Shown here: one piece after another, positions 1-8,960 of the stretch
Layout of the letters: each line of letters opens with the position of its first letter
Position numbering within the stretch: position 1 is the stretch's first letter
Source: Romboutsia faecis
GTDB lineage: Bacteria; Bacillota; Clostridia; Peptostreptococcales; Peptostreptococcaceae
Assembly: GCF_014323405.1 (NCBI RefSeq)
Contig: NZ_JACRWE010000005.1
Coordinates: 62,001 to 126,000 of the forward strand
Length of the DNA stretch: 64,000 nucleotides
Reading direction: 5' to 3'
Translations under genes and position numbers: made by a program
Notes under the pieces: model-generated
What the model was told of the DNA's origin: nothing
Seen by the model: the letters and a program-made list of their open reading frames with translations, nothing else
Databases searched by the model: none

Positions 1-1
1 A

Positions 2-991
2 GTTGGATGTAGCAATAAAACTAATGAAAAAACAGAAGGAGGAACTACATCTAATAAAGTATATAAGGTAGGAATGGTAACTGACACTGGTGGAGTAAAT
101 GATGAATCTTTCAACCAATCAACATGGAAAGGTCTTCAAAAATTAAAAAAGGATTATGGAGATAAAGTCGATGTAAAATATTTAGAATCAAAACAAGATG
201 CAGAATATGTGCCAAATATAGAAACCTTCATAGATGAAGATATGGATTTAATAATTGGAGTGGGTTATAAATTAAAAGATGCTATAGCTGAAGCATCTAA
301 AAATTATCCAGATAATAATTTTGCAATTGTTGATGAAGTAGTAGATGCAAAGAATGTAGATTCTTTAATATTTGAAGATAATGTATCATCTTATCTAACT
401 GGTTTAATTGCAGGAAAAATGACTAAGACTGGTAAAGTTGGTTTTATAGGTGGAATTGAAAGTGAAGTTTTAAAGAAATTTGAATATGGATTTAAAGCAG
501 GTGTAATTGATTCTAATCCAGATGCAAAAATATCAACTCAATATGCAAATAGCTTTTCAGATGCAGCATTAGGTAAATCTATAGCAAATCAAATGCACAA
601 GAATGGTGTAGATGTAATATTTACAGCAGCAGGAGCTTGTGGTACAGGAGCAATAGAAGCTGCAAAAGAAAGTAATAAGATGGCAATCGGTGTAGACCAA
701 GATCAAAATTCACTTGCACCTAAAAATGTTATAACATCAGCTATGAAAAATATAGATGTAGCTGTATATAATCTATCTAAAAAGTTAATAGAAGGAAAAT
801 ATGAAGGTGGTCAAACTATAGTTAATACACTATCAACTGGTGGTGTAGGAATAGCACCAACTACTAAAAATAATGTTCCTGAAGATGTCTTAAAATATGT
901 TGATGATACAGAAGAAAAAATAAAATCAGGGGATATCAAGGTTCCTGCTAATCAAGAAGAGTTTGAAAAGGCTTATCCTAATAATAAATAG
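2..991 (+). CDS. BMP-family basic membrane lipoprotein, substrate-binding (5' partial)
   Basis: This is the extracellular binding protein of a nucleoside-type ABC importer. The frame is open from base 2, and the first visible residues V-G-C form the end of a lipobox, so the signal peptide lies just outside the window and the Cys is the lipid-anchored first residue of the mature protein. The mature part shows the BMP/Med/PnrA hallmarks: VGMVTDTGGVNDESFN near the start, then DLIIGVG, AGKMTKTGKVGFIGG and AIGVDQDQ. Family members bind purine nucleosides. The genes that follow after a strong terminator encode the matching ATPase and two permeases, which suggests separate transcription of the abundant binding protein. 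The family call is firm; the ligand is inferred. Confidence 0.93.
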   Translation, partial: VGCSNKTNEKTEGGTTSNKVYKVGMVTDTGGVNDESFNQSTWKGLQKLKKDYGDKVDVKYLESKQDAEYVPNIETFIDEDMDLIIGVGYKLKDAIAEASKNYPDNNFAIVDEVVDAKNVDSLIFEDNVSSYLTGLIAGKMTKTGKVGFIGGIESEVLKKFEYGFKAGVIDSNPDAKISTQYANSFSDAALGKSIANQMHKNGVDVIFTAAGACGTGAIEAAKESNKMAIGVDQDQNSLAPKNVITSAMKNIDVAVYNLSKKLIEGKYEGGQTIVNTLSTGGVGIAPTTKNNVPEDVLKYVDDTEEKIKSGDIKVPANQEEFEKAYPNNK

Positions 992-1000
992 ATTTTAAAT

Positions 1001-1062
1001 AAAACTCCCCCTTAAAAATAGGTAACTATAATTAAATATCTATTTTTAAGGGGGAGTTTTTC
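1001..1062 (+). terminator. Rho-independent terminator after the BMP lipoprotein gene
   Basis: A long stem (AAAACTCCCCCTTAAAAATA pairing with the complementary arm at 1041-1060) closes on an AT-rich loop and is followed by a T run. It starts 10 bases after the stop codon and separates the binding-protein gene from the transporter genes. Confidence 0.9.
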
Positions 1063-1253
1063 TTTATAAATATAAAATATGTGTATCAAACAAATAGATT
1101 ATATCTAATATGGATAATATATAAATATATATAGTTATTTTGCTAAAAAGGTTAATAGTGTAACATAATGGTAAATAAGAAGGGAGAAATAGTACAAAAA
1201 ATATAAATAATACGCATATATTTAAGAGAAAACAAAAAAATGTCGAAAAAAGT

Positions 1254-1282
1254 TTGTTATATTAATTATATTTTAGTATAAT
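1254..1282 (+). promoter_or_regulatory. Sigma-A promoter of the nucleoside ABC operon
   Basis: TTGTTA (1254-1259), a 17-base spacer and TATAAT (1277-1282) lie 42 bases before the ATPase start. An AAGGAGG ribosome site is at 1304-1310. The rest of 1063-1323 is AT-rich with nothing else recognised. Confidence 0.75.
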
Positions 1283-1323
1283 AAAGAGTACTGATTATTA
1301 AATAAGGAGGCTAGCAAAGGGCG

Positions 1324-2895
1324 ATGAATAATAGTAATGTTGATTACAGTCAAAAAGTTGTTGAAATGAAAAAAATAACTAAAAAGTTCGGAAACTTCGT
1401 AGCAAATGACAACATAGATTTGACTGTACATAAAGGAGAAGTACATGCTCTTTTAGGTGAAAATGGAGCAGGAAAATCTACATTGATGAATATATTATAT
1501 GGTTTATACCAGCCTACGTCTGGAGAAATACATATAAATGAAAAATTAGTAAATATAGATAACCCAAATATAGCTATAGAAAATGGGATAGGAATGGTTC
1601 ATCAACATTTCATGCTTGTACAGCCATTTACAGTAGCTCAAAATATAATATTAGGTACTGAACCAGTAAAAGGTTTAGGTGCAGTTAATATGAAGAAAGC
1701 TATTGAAGATGTTAAAGAGTTATCAGAAAAGTATGGTTTATATGTAGACCCAACTGCAAAGGTAGAAGACATAACAGTTGGTATGCAACAAAGAGTTGAA
1801 ATATTAAAGGCTTTATATAGAGGAGCAGAAATATTAATACTAGATGAACCTACAGCAGTTCTTACACCTCAAGAAATAAATGAACTTATGCAAATTATAA
1901 GAAATTTAACTAAAGAAGGTAAATCAGTAATAATAATAACTCATAAATTAAAAGAAATAAAAGCTGCTGCAGATTACTGTACTATTATAAGAAGAGGTAA
2001 ATATATAGATACAGTTAAAGTTTCTGAAACTAGTGAAGATGATCTAGCAGCAATGATGGTTGGTAGAGAAGTTAATTTTAAAGTTGATAAAGATGAACCT
2101 AAGTTAGGAGATGTTGTTTTATCAATAAAAGATTTACTAGTAAGAGATAATAGAAAAATAGCTGCTGTTGATGGTCTATCATTAGAAGTTAGAGCTGGAG
2201 AAATACTAGGTATAGCAGGAATAGATGGAAATGGTCAATCTGAGTTAGTAGAAGCTCTTACTGGTCTTAGAAAAGCCGAATCTGGAAGTATAAAAATAAA
2301 TGGTCATGAAGTTATCAATAATAAACCACTAGAAATGTTTAACAAAGGTATAAAAAACATACCAGAAGATAGACAAAAAAGAGGTTTAATATTAGACTTT
2401 ACTGTTGCTGAAAATACAGTACTACAAAATTATAAAGATCCAAGATTCTCTAAAAATGGAATCTTAAAAATGGATGCTATAGAAGAACACGCAAAAATGA
2501 TAGTAGATAGATTTGATGTAAGACCTACTGACTATACAACAAAAGCAAGAGCTTTATCTGGAGGTAACCAACAAAAGGTTATAATAGGTAGAGAGGTTGA
2601 TAATATTGAAGTATCAAGAGCTGCAACAAATGAGCCACAATTATTAATTGCAACTCAACCAACAAGAGGATTAGATGTTGGGGCGATCGAATTCGTTCAT
2701 AGTTCTCTTGTTAAGCAAAGAGATGAAGGAAATGCAGTACTTTTAGTTTCTTTAGAATTAGATGAAGTTATGAATGTATCTGATAGAATAGCTGTAATAT
2801 ACGAAGGTAAAATCGTAGGTATAGTTGATGGTAAAGGTGCAGATGAAAATACATTAGGATTCATGATGGCAGGAGGTGCAGAAGATGAGCAATAG
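1324..2895 (+). CDS. Nucleoside ABC transporter ATPase (duplicated ABC domains)
   Basis: This 523-residue cytoplasmic ATPase drives the permease pair encoded next; it is of the YufO/NupO type (simple-sugar/nucleoside ABC family). The first ABC domain has Walker A GENGAGKST (residues 45-53), signature VGMQQR and Walker B ILILDEPTAVLT. The second has the degenerate Walker A GIDGNGQSEL (about 299) that is normal for this family, signature LSGGNQQK and QPTRGLDVG. Odd point: about nine extra residues (region 424-440, DNIEVSRAATNEPQ) separate the second signature from its Walker B. The gene overlaps the next one by 11 bases. Function as a nucleoside importer is inferred from the BMP protein and the permeases. 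Confidence 0.93.
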   Translation: MNNSNVDYSQKVVEMKKITKKFGNFVANDNIDLTVHKGEVHALLGENGAGKSTLMNILYGLYQPTSGEIHINEKLVNIDNPNIAIENGIGMVHQHFMLVQPFTVAQNIILGTEPVKGLGAVNMKKAIEDVKELSEKYGLYVDPTAKVEDITVGMQQRVEILKALYRGAEILILDEPTAVLTPQEINELMQIIRNLTKEGKSVIIITHKLKEIKAAADYCTIIRRGKYIDTVKVSETSEDDLAAMMVGREVNFKVDKDEPKLGDVVLSIKDLLVRDNRKIAAVDGLSLEVRAGEILGIAGIDGNGQSELVEALTGLRKAESGSIKINGHEVINNKPLEMFNKGIKNIPEDRQKRGLILDFTVAENTVLQNYKDPRFSKNGILKMDAIEEHAKMIVDRFDVRPTDYTTKARALSGGNQQKVIIGREVDNIEVSRAATNEPQLLIATQPTRGLDVGAIEFVHSSLVKQRDEGNAVLLVSLELDEVMNVSDRIAVIYEGKIVGIVDGKGADENTLGFMMAGGAEDEQ

Positions 2896-3976
2896 TAAAC
2901 AAAAAAGAAAGTTATCGACTGCTAACAATGCTATTATTTTCTCGTTAATATCAATAGTATTAGGTTTAGTTGTTGGAGCGATAGCTTTATTAATAGCTGG
3001 ATTTAATCCGATAGAAGCATACTCAGCTATGATAACAGGTGTATTTGGAAAGCCTAAATTCATAGCATGGACAATAATAAGATCAACTCCACTTATACTA
3101 ACAGGACTTTCTATAGCATTTGCTTATAAGACAGGTTTATTCAATATAGGTGCAGAGGGACAGTTTATAATAGGTGCTTTATTTGCAACATTAGTTGGAG
3201 CAGGAATAGATTTACCAGCATTTATACATGTACCACTTACTCTTTTAGTAGCAGCAGTAGCAGGTGCTGTTTGGGGTGGTATTGCAGGATGGTTAAAATC
3301 TAAATATGGAATAAATGAAGTTATAGCAACGATAATGTTAAACTGGATTGCATTTTACTTAAGTAACTACATGATAAGAACTACTTGGTTAGCTCAACCA
3401 AATAGTGAAACGTCTGTAAGTATACATGAAAGTGCAAGTATAGGAATTGATTGGTTAAAAGGATTAGTTGGACCAGCTACTTCAGTAAACTGGGGTATTG
3501 TAATATCTATAGTTGTTGTATTAATAATAGCGTTTATATTATTCAAGACAACTTTAGGATTCGAACTAAGAGGTGTTGGATTCAACAGATATGGTGCTGA
3601 ATACGGTGGAATAAATGTAAATAAATCTATATTACAATCTATGGCAATAGCAGGTCTAATAGCAGGTCTTGCGGGTGCAATACAAGTTATGGGAGTATCT
3701 CATAATATATCAGTATTAGCAGCTCAAGAAGGATATGGATTTGATGGTATAGCTGTAGCGTTAATAGCTAATAGTAATCCAATAGGAGTTATATTCTCAG
3801 GATTATTATTCGGAGCGTTTAAATATGGAGGAACTAAGATGCAAGCTATTGGTGCTCCTTCAGAAGTAGTAAACATAGTTATCGGTTCAATAGTTTACTT
3901 TATAGCATTAAGCAGTGTATTAAAAATGTTATATGATAAAATGAAAGAAAAGAGAAGTAAAGGGGGGAATGCGTAA
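2885..3976 (+). CDS. Nucleoside ABC transporter permease 1 (BPD_transp_2 family)
   Basis: This integral membrane permease (363 residues from ATG 2885) belongs to the YufP/NupP type and carries about ten hydrophobic segments. The family stretch KTGLFNIGAEGQF follows the third segment, and EGYGFDGIAVALIAN lies near the end. An upstream GTG at 2876 is also open, but AGGAGG at 2871-2876 sits 8 bases before ATG 2885 and makes that the better start. The gene overlaps the ATPase gene by 11 bases and the next gene by one base, so the three are co-translated. The lysine-rich C-terminus is expected to face the cytoplasm. Confidence 0.92.
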   Translation: MSNSKQKRKLSTANNAIIFSLISIVLGLVVGAIALLIAGFNPIEAYSAMITGVFGKPKFIAWTIIRSTPLILTGLSIAFAYKTGLFNIGAEGQFIIGALFATLVGAGIDLPAFIHVPLTLLVAAVAGAVWGGIAGWLKSKYGINEVIATIMLNWIAFYLSNYMIRTTWLAQPNSETSVSIHESASIGIDWLKGLVGPATSVNWGIVISIVVVLIIAFILFKTTLGFELRGVGFNRYGAEYGGINVNKSILQSMAIAGLIAGLAGAIQVMGVSHNISVLAAQEGYGFDGIAVALIANSNPIGVIFSGLLFGAFKYGGTKMQAIGAPSEVVNIVIGSIVYFIALSSVLKMLYDKMKEKRSKGGNA

Positions 3977-4911
3977 TGGATCAAATAGCTTTAATTATTA
4001 GTACTACTTTAATGTACTCTACACCCCTTATATTTACAGCATTAGGTGGAGTATTCTCTGAAAAATCAGGTATAGTTAATATAGGATTAGAAGGTATGAT
4101 GGTTATGGGTGCATTTGCTGGTGCAGCATCAGGATATTTTTTAGGAAACCCATGGTTAGCATTTATGATAGGTGGATTAGCTGGTGGTTTATTCGCGCTT
4201 ATACATGCTATAGCAACTGTTAGTTTTAATGCAGACCACACAATATCAGGTGTTGCGATAAACTTACTTGCACCAGGTGTAGCACTATTCGTATCTAAGA
4301 TGATGTTTGATGGAGCTACTATGACTCCAACAATACCAATGGAAAATAAGATACCAAGACCGTTAAACGGATTATTCCCAGCAGGAAGTGTATTAGATAC
4401 TATATTTAATTCATATGCTACAGTTTATTTAGCATTTATACTAGTTCTAGTAGTTTGGTATGTATTATACAAAACTAAGTTCGGTCTTAGAGTAACAGCA
4501 GTTGGAGAACACCCAGGTGCAGCGGATACATTAGGTATAAGTGTTACTCGCGTTAGATATGCAGCAGTTATAATATCTGGTATATTAGCTGGATTAGGTG
4601 GAGCATCGATGAGTTTAGCAGTTGTTTCATCATTTAGACCAACATTAATATCTGGACAAGGTTATATCGCTATGGCAGCAGTTATATTCAGTAAATGGAG
4701 ACCTCAATGGGCAATGGTAGCATGTTTATTATTTGGTTTCTCAACTGCATTAACAGTATTCTTCGGAAATCCAGAATTACCATTTGTTGTAAATGAAAAC
4801 TTATTATCAATGATACCTTATATAGTAACATTAATAGTTCTAGTATTATTTGTTAAGAGTTCTAAAGCTCCGTCAGCGCTTGGAAACCCATATAAAAAAG
4901 GTGAAAGATAA
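3976..4911 (+). CDS. Nucleoside ABC transporter permease 2 (BPD_transp_2 family)
   Basis: This is the second membrane subunit of the importer, 311 residues, of the YufQ/NupQ type. It has the family stretch GVFSEKSGIVNIGLEGMM near the start, mirrored by the equivalent KTGLFNIGAEGQF of the first permease, and GEHPGAADTLGI in the middle loop. Its ATG uses the last A of the preceding TAA, the tightest coupling possible, and it has its own GGGGGG-rich ribosome site at 3961-3967. A perfect-palindrome terminator follows 2 bases after the stop. BMP protein, ATPase and two permeases make a complete transporter. Confidence 0.92.
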   Translation: MDQIALIISTTLMYSTPLIFTALGGVFSEKSGIVNIGLEGMMVMGAFAGAASGYFLGNPWLAFMIGGLAGGLFALIHAIATVSFNADHTISGVAINLLAPGVALFVSKMMFDGATMTPTIPMENKIPRPLNGLFPAGSVLDTIFNSYATVYLAFILVLVVWYVLYKTKFGLRVTAVGEHPGAADTLGISVTRVRYAAVIISGILAGLGGASMSLAVVSSFRPTLISGQGYIAMAAVIFSKWRPQWAMVACLLFGFSTALTVFFGNPELPFVVNENLLSMIPYIVTLIVLVLFVKSSKAPSALGNPYKKGER

Positions 4912-4912
4912 T

Positions 4913-4950
4913 AAAAAAAGATATCTCAATTTGAGATATCTTTTTTTATT
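4913..4950 (+). terminator. Terminator of the nucleoside ABC operon
   Basis: AAAGATATCTCA and TGAGATATCTTT form a 12-bp stem flanked by A and T runs, immediately after the permease stop. The flanking runs would let it work in both directions. Confidence 0.9.
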
Positions 4951-5055
4951 GAACAAAAGTAGTTTAAAAATATTATTTATTGAAATAATAAAGTATAAGG
5001 TAAGATTTTATTATTAGGCAATCCTCTTTTAGATAGTAAGAAAGGGGCGATAAAA

Positions 5056-5856
5056 TTGACAAATAAAGAGTTACATATAAGTTTTTCACCTCATCATAGG
5101 ATTAATGCCCAAGGCTTTTTAGAAACCAATAAAATAAAAAAAAATATAAGTTTTAAAGATAATATAATTGATGTAGCGGTTAATCTAGATATAGAAGATG
5201 AGTTAAATTTAGAAAATATAGAAGAAGAGTTAACGTGCCTAATAATATGTATAATTAAACAAAAGTATTTAAAAGAGTACATAGATAAAAAATATAAAGA
5301 ATTGTATGAAAATGAAGTTGATATTATTTATAAACATGCTTTAACAGTTTTTGATAGAATGGAAAATGTTATAAAAGATGCAATAAAAAATAAGATATGT
5401 AATTATTTATCTAGCTGTGATTATCTAAATATAGAAGGATTTTTAACTTTTAGATTGAAGGAAACTCTCATATATCTATCTTCAATAACAGATATAGCGT
5501 TAGAAGAATATTTATCAGAAAAGGAACAAAGTGAGTTTATAAATGTATTAAAATATTTTATAGATATTCAAGATAGCAAATTAGATTTGCTTGTAGTGAA
5601 TATCTTAAAGAATGGTTCTTTTGTACTGTATGATGGAGATGGTAATAAAATAGATAATATTGATGATGAAGAAATAATAAATATGGCTATAAAAGAGGAA
5701 TTGAATTATGAAGATTTTCTTATAAGTACATTATTAGCTCTTTGTCCTAAAAAAGTACAAATTATAGATTCGTTAAATAATGAATCCTCAAAGTTGGTTA
5801 TAGAAACTATAAAATCTATATTTGGCGACAGGGCTAACATGGTTTTTAAAAATTAA
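5056..5856 (+). CDS. ytxC: YtxC-family sporulation-associated protein
   Basis: This 266-residue soluble protein begins at TTG 5056 behind AAAGGGG (5041-5047). It is acidic and helical with no membrane segment or known catalytic motif; the block from about 100 to 240 (LTVFDRMENVI, FLTFRLKETLIYL, VLKYFIDIQDSKLDLLVVNI) is the part I recognise as the YtxC family (Bacillus YtxC is a putative sporulation protein). Position supports this: Bacillus ytxC also lies a short way upstream of thrS, as here. Its biochemical role is unknown. Confidence is good for the family and none for a mechanism. Confidence 0.78.
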   Translation: MTNKELHISFSPHHRINAQGFLETNKIKKNISFKDNIIDVAVNLDIEDELNLENIEEELTCLIICIIKQKYLKEYIDKKYKELYENEVDIIYKHALTVFDRMENVIKDAIKNKICNYLSSCDYLNIEGFLTFRLKETLIYLSSITDIALEEYLSEKEQSEFINVLKYFIDIQDSKLDLLVVNILKNGSFVLYDGDGNKIDNIDDEEIINMAIKEELNYEDFLISTLLALCPKKVQIIDSLNNESSKLVIETIKSIFGDRANMVFKN

Positions 5857-5974
5857 ATATAATATCTACTAAAATGTATTGTCTATTAAAAAATACTTTT
5901 TAAATTTTCATATAAGACTTATAATTATATATGTCTAAAAATAGATAATTATATAATATTATAAGGAGATTTAT

Positions 5975-6577
5975 ATGAGCAATATATTAAAAATAGCATT
6001 ATTGGCTAGTATCGGTGGCATAATTGGTTATATAACAAATGTTTTAGCAATAAAGCTAATATTTAGACCTATAGAGCCTATAAAAATACCTATATTAAAT
6101 TTTGAAATAATTGGTCTTATACCAAAAAGAAGAAGTGAAATATCTAAAAACATAGGACAAATAATACAAGAAGAATTTTTGTCTATGGAAGATATTCTTT
6201 CTAATATAATGAATGAGGATGATAAAGAAAATATTACTGAGTACATAAAAGAGAAAATAAAAAATATAGCTCAAGAGAAAATGGCTTTCGTGCCATTTCC
6301 AATAAGAGGAATGATAGAAGGCTATATAATGGATGCTGTTGATGTTGAAGTTAAAGCTGCAATAGATGAACTTAGTGAAGATATTATGAATAAAGCAAAA
6401 GAACGTATAAATATACAAGAAATGATAGAGAATAAGATTAATGAATTAGATTTATATCAATTAGAGGATCTAATTATTAAGGTTGCTAAAAAGGAATTAA
6501 AACATATAGAGATATTAGGATTAATATTAGGTTTCTTAATAGGGATAATACAAGGTATTATCATAATATTTATATAG
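5975..6577 (+). CDS. DUF445-family membrane protein
   Basis: This 200-residue protein has one membrane segment at each end (about 4-25 and 180-200) and a charged helical middle. The N-terminal GGIIGYITNVLAIKLIFRP and the following G-L-I-P-K-R-R motif are typical of DUF445 proteins (Bacillus YheB type). Usual members are about 200 to 400 residues, so this is a short form. The start is ATG 5975 after AAGGAG (5963-5968). It lies between ytxC and the thrS T-box with its own AT-rich upstream gap. The function is unknown; the layout (two anchors with a cytoplasmic or external helical body) suggests a structural membrane role, which is only inference. Confidence 0.8.
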   Translation: MSNILKIALLASIGGIIGYITNVLAIKLIFRPIEPIKIPILNFEIIGLIPKRRSEISKNIGQIIQEEFLSMEDILSNIMNEDDKENITEYIKEKIKNIAQEKMAFVPFPIRGMIEGYIMDAVDVEVKAAIDELSEDIMNKAKERINIQEMIENKINELDLYQLEDLIIKVAKKELKHIEILGLILGFLIGIIQGIIIIFI

Positions 6578-6587
6578 AATATTAAGG

Positions 6588-6616
6588 TTGATACAAAATT
6601 TACTATCTGATATAAT
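6588..6616 (+). promoter_or_regulatory. Promoter of the thrS T-box transcript
   Basis: TTGATA (6588-6593), 17 bases, TATAAT (6611-6616). The predicted start near 6623 falls just before the conserved T-box leader. Confidence 0.8.
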
Positions 6617-6622
6617 AGTTAT

Positions 6623-6890
6623 AATAACTTAAGACATTTGCAAGGATAAGGACGAGTAAAGTAGGACTAATTTACAGAGAGGACGGGTCATCGGCTGTAA
6701 GCCCATCTAAAAATAGCTATTTGAAAACTACCTTGGAGCAGAACTTACTAGCATAATTATTATGTGAAAGTGTTCGGGTGACAACCTTATAGTCAACAAG
6801 AGGATTTATAATGTATTTGTAAATCAACTTGGGTGGAACCACGAATTAATACTCGTCCCAATATTTTTATTGGCGACGAGTTTTTTTATT
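6623..6890 (+). promoter_or_regulatory. T-box leader for thrS (specifier ACC, threonine)
   Basis: The leader contains an AGAGA bulge motif (near 6674), a specifier loop with codon ACC at 6730-6732 (GAAAACTACCTTGGAG context), the T-box sequence GGGTGGAACCACG at 6831-6843, and a terminator whose arms CTCGTC...CCAAT and ATTGG...GACGAG end in a T run at 6881-6887. Uncharged tRNA-Thr should pair with ACC and the T-box bulge and stabilise the antiterminator, so thrS expression rises when threonine is short. Confidence 0.95.
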
Positions 6891-6916
6891 ATAAAAATAT
6901 ATAGGAGGCATTAGTT

Positions 6917-8836
6917 ATGATAAAGGTTACTTTAAAAGATGGAACTGTAAGAGAGTTTGAAGGTCAAATATCTGTTATGGATATAGCTAAGTCGATAAGT
7001 GAAGGATTAGCTAGAGTTATAGTTGCAGCTTCAGTAAATGATAAAGTTGTAGGACTTGATTATATTGTAAATGAAGATTGTAATCTAAACTTATTTAAAT
7101 TTGAAGACGAAGAAGGAAAAGATGTATTTAGACACACATCAGCTCATATATTAGCACAAGCTATAAAGAGATTATACCCAGAGGCTAAGTTTGCTATAGG
7201 ACCAACTGTAGAGAATGGTTTCTATTATGATATTGACTTAGAGCATAGATTAACAAATGAAGACTTAGAAAAATTAGAAAAAGAAATGAAGAAGATAGCT
7301 AAGGAAGATATAGCTGTTGAAAGATATGAACTTCCAAGAGAAGAAGCCTTAGCTTGGGCAAAAGAAAATGGAGAAATATATAAAGAAGAACTTATATCTG
7401 AATTACCAGAAGGTGAAATAATATCTTTCTATAAGCAAGGTGATTTTACTGACTTATGTAGAGGTCCACATTTACCTTCAACTAAGAAAGTCAAAGCAGT
7501 TAAGTTATTAAGTGTAGCAGGTGCTTACTGGCGTGGTGACGAGAAAAATAAAATGCTTCAAAGAATATACGGTATAACATTTGAAAAGAACAAAGACTTA
7601 GAAGAATATTTACACATGTTAGAAGAAGCTAAGAAAAGAGACCATAGAAAATTAGGTAAAGAATTAGATCTATTCTTTATACCTGAAGAAGGTCCAGGAT
7701 TCCCATTATTCTTACCAAAAGGTATGGAACTTAAAAATGAATTATTAAAATTCTGGAGAGAAATACACAGAGAAGATGGATACCAAGAAATAGAGACTCC
7801 AATAATATTAAATCAAAAATTATGGGAGACTTCAGGACACTGGTTTAACTATAAAGAAAATATGTATACTGTGGATATAGATGATCAACAATTTGCTATA
7901 AAACCAATGAACTGCCCAGGTTCATTAATATACTATAATTCTAAGCCACATTCATATAAAGAGTTTCCAATGAAGGTTGCTGAGCTTGGTAGAGTTCATA
8001 GACATGAATTATCAGGTGCATTACATGGACTTATGAGAGTTAGAGCTTTCACTCAAGACGATGCTCATATATTCATGTTACCAGAACAAATAAAGGATCA
8101 AATAAAAGGAGTTGTAGATTTAATAGATAGAGTTTACAAGACTTTTGGATTTGAATATCATTTAGAACTATCTACTAGACCAGAAAATTCAATAGGAAGT
8201 GATGCAGATTGGGAAGCTGCTGAAAATGGATTAAGAGAAGCTTTAGAAGAGCTTAACTTACCATATATATTAAATGAAGGAGATGGAGCATTCTATGGTC
8301 CTAAAATAGACTTCCATTTAAGAGATTGTTTAGGTAGAACATGGCAATGTGGTACTATACAATTAGATATGCAATTACCTCAAAGATTTGATATAAATTA
8401 CGTAGGCCAAGATGGTGAGAAGCATAGACCAGTAATGATACACAGAGTTGCATTTGGAAGTATAGAAAGGTTTATAGGAATATTAATAGAACACTATGCT
8501 GGTAAATTCCCAGTTTGGTTAGCTCCAACTCAAGTAAGAATACTTCCTATATCAGATAAATACAATGATTATGCAAATGAGGTTAAAAAAGCCTTATTTG
8601 ATAAGGGTATAAGAGTTGATATAGATGACAGAGCTGAGAAGACTGGATTCAAAATAAGAGAAGCTCAACTTCAAAAAATACCATACATGATAATAGTTGG
8701 TGAAAAAGAAGAAGCGGATAAGACTATATCTGTAAGATCTAGAGATAAAGGTGAAATAGGTGCTGTATCTTTAGATGAATTCATATCAACTATATTAAAT
8801 GAAGTAGAAAACAGAACAAATGTTGAACAATTTTAA
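6917..8836 (+). CDS. thrS: Threonyl-tRNA synthetase
   Basis: The 639-residue enzyme charges tRNA-Thr with threonine. It shows a TGS domain (1-62), an editing/SAD domain with HTSAH (73-77), and a class II catalytic core with MNCPGS, GRVHRHELSGALHGLMRVR and IHRAFG-type motif 3 (IHRVAFGSIERF). The core Cys and His residues that bind the active-site zinc are in these motifs. The C-terminal 100 residues (WLAPTQVRILPISDKY onward) are the anticodon-binding domain. Length is normal. AGGAGG at 6903-6908 sets the ATG at 6917. It is the only gene behind its T-box and is followed by its own terminator. Confidence 0.98.
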   Translation: MIKVTLKDGTVREFEGQISVMDIAKSISEGLARVIVAASVNDKVVGLDYIVNEDCNLNLFKFEDEEGKDVFRHTSAHILAQAIKRLYPEAKFAIGPTVENGFYYDIDLEHRLTNEDLEKLEKEMKKIAKEDIAVERYELPREEALAWAKENGEIYKEELISELPEGEIISFYKQGDFTDLCRGPHLPSTKKVKAVKLLSVAGAYWRGDEKNKMLQRIYGITFEKNKDLEEYLHMLEEAKKRDHRKLGKELDLFFIPEEGPGFPLFLPKGMELKNELLKFWREIHREDGYQEIETPIILNQKLWETSGHWFNYKENMYTVDIDDQQFAIKPMNCPGSLIYYNSKPHSYKEFPMKVAELGRVHRHELSGALHGLMRVRAFTQDDAHIFMLPEQIKDQIKGVVDLIDRVYKTFGFEYHLELSTRPENSIGSDADWEAAENGLREALEELNLPYILNEGDGAFYGPKIDFHLRDCLGRTWQCGTIQLDMQLPQRFDINYVGQDGEKHRPVMIHRVAFGSIERFIGILIEHYAGKFPVWLAPTQVRILPISDKYNDYANEVKKALFDKGIRVDIDDRAEKTGFKIREAQLQKIPYMIIVGEKEEADKTISVRSRDKGEIGAVSLDEFISTILNEVENRTNVEQF

Positions 8837-8846
8837 TTAAGACATT

Positions 8847-8892
8847 AAAATGCACTAACAATCATATAAAGGATGTTTGTTAGTGCATTTTT
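8847..8892 (+). terminator. thrS terminator
   Basis: AAATGCACTAACAA pairs with TTGTTAGTGCATTT, followed by TTTTATTT. It also lies near the 3' end of the convergent minus-strand gene (stop near 8961), so it could serve both. Confidence 0.88.
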
Positions 8893-8960
8893 ATTTGAAT
8901 AATTTTTTATATAATACTGAATATAAAAAATATTGCTCTTAATCATATACTTAGTAGTAT

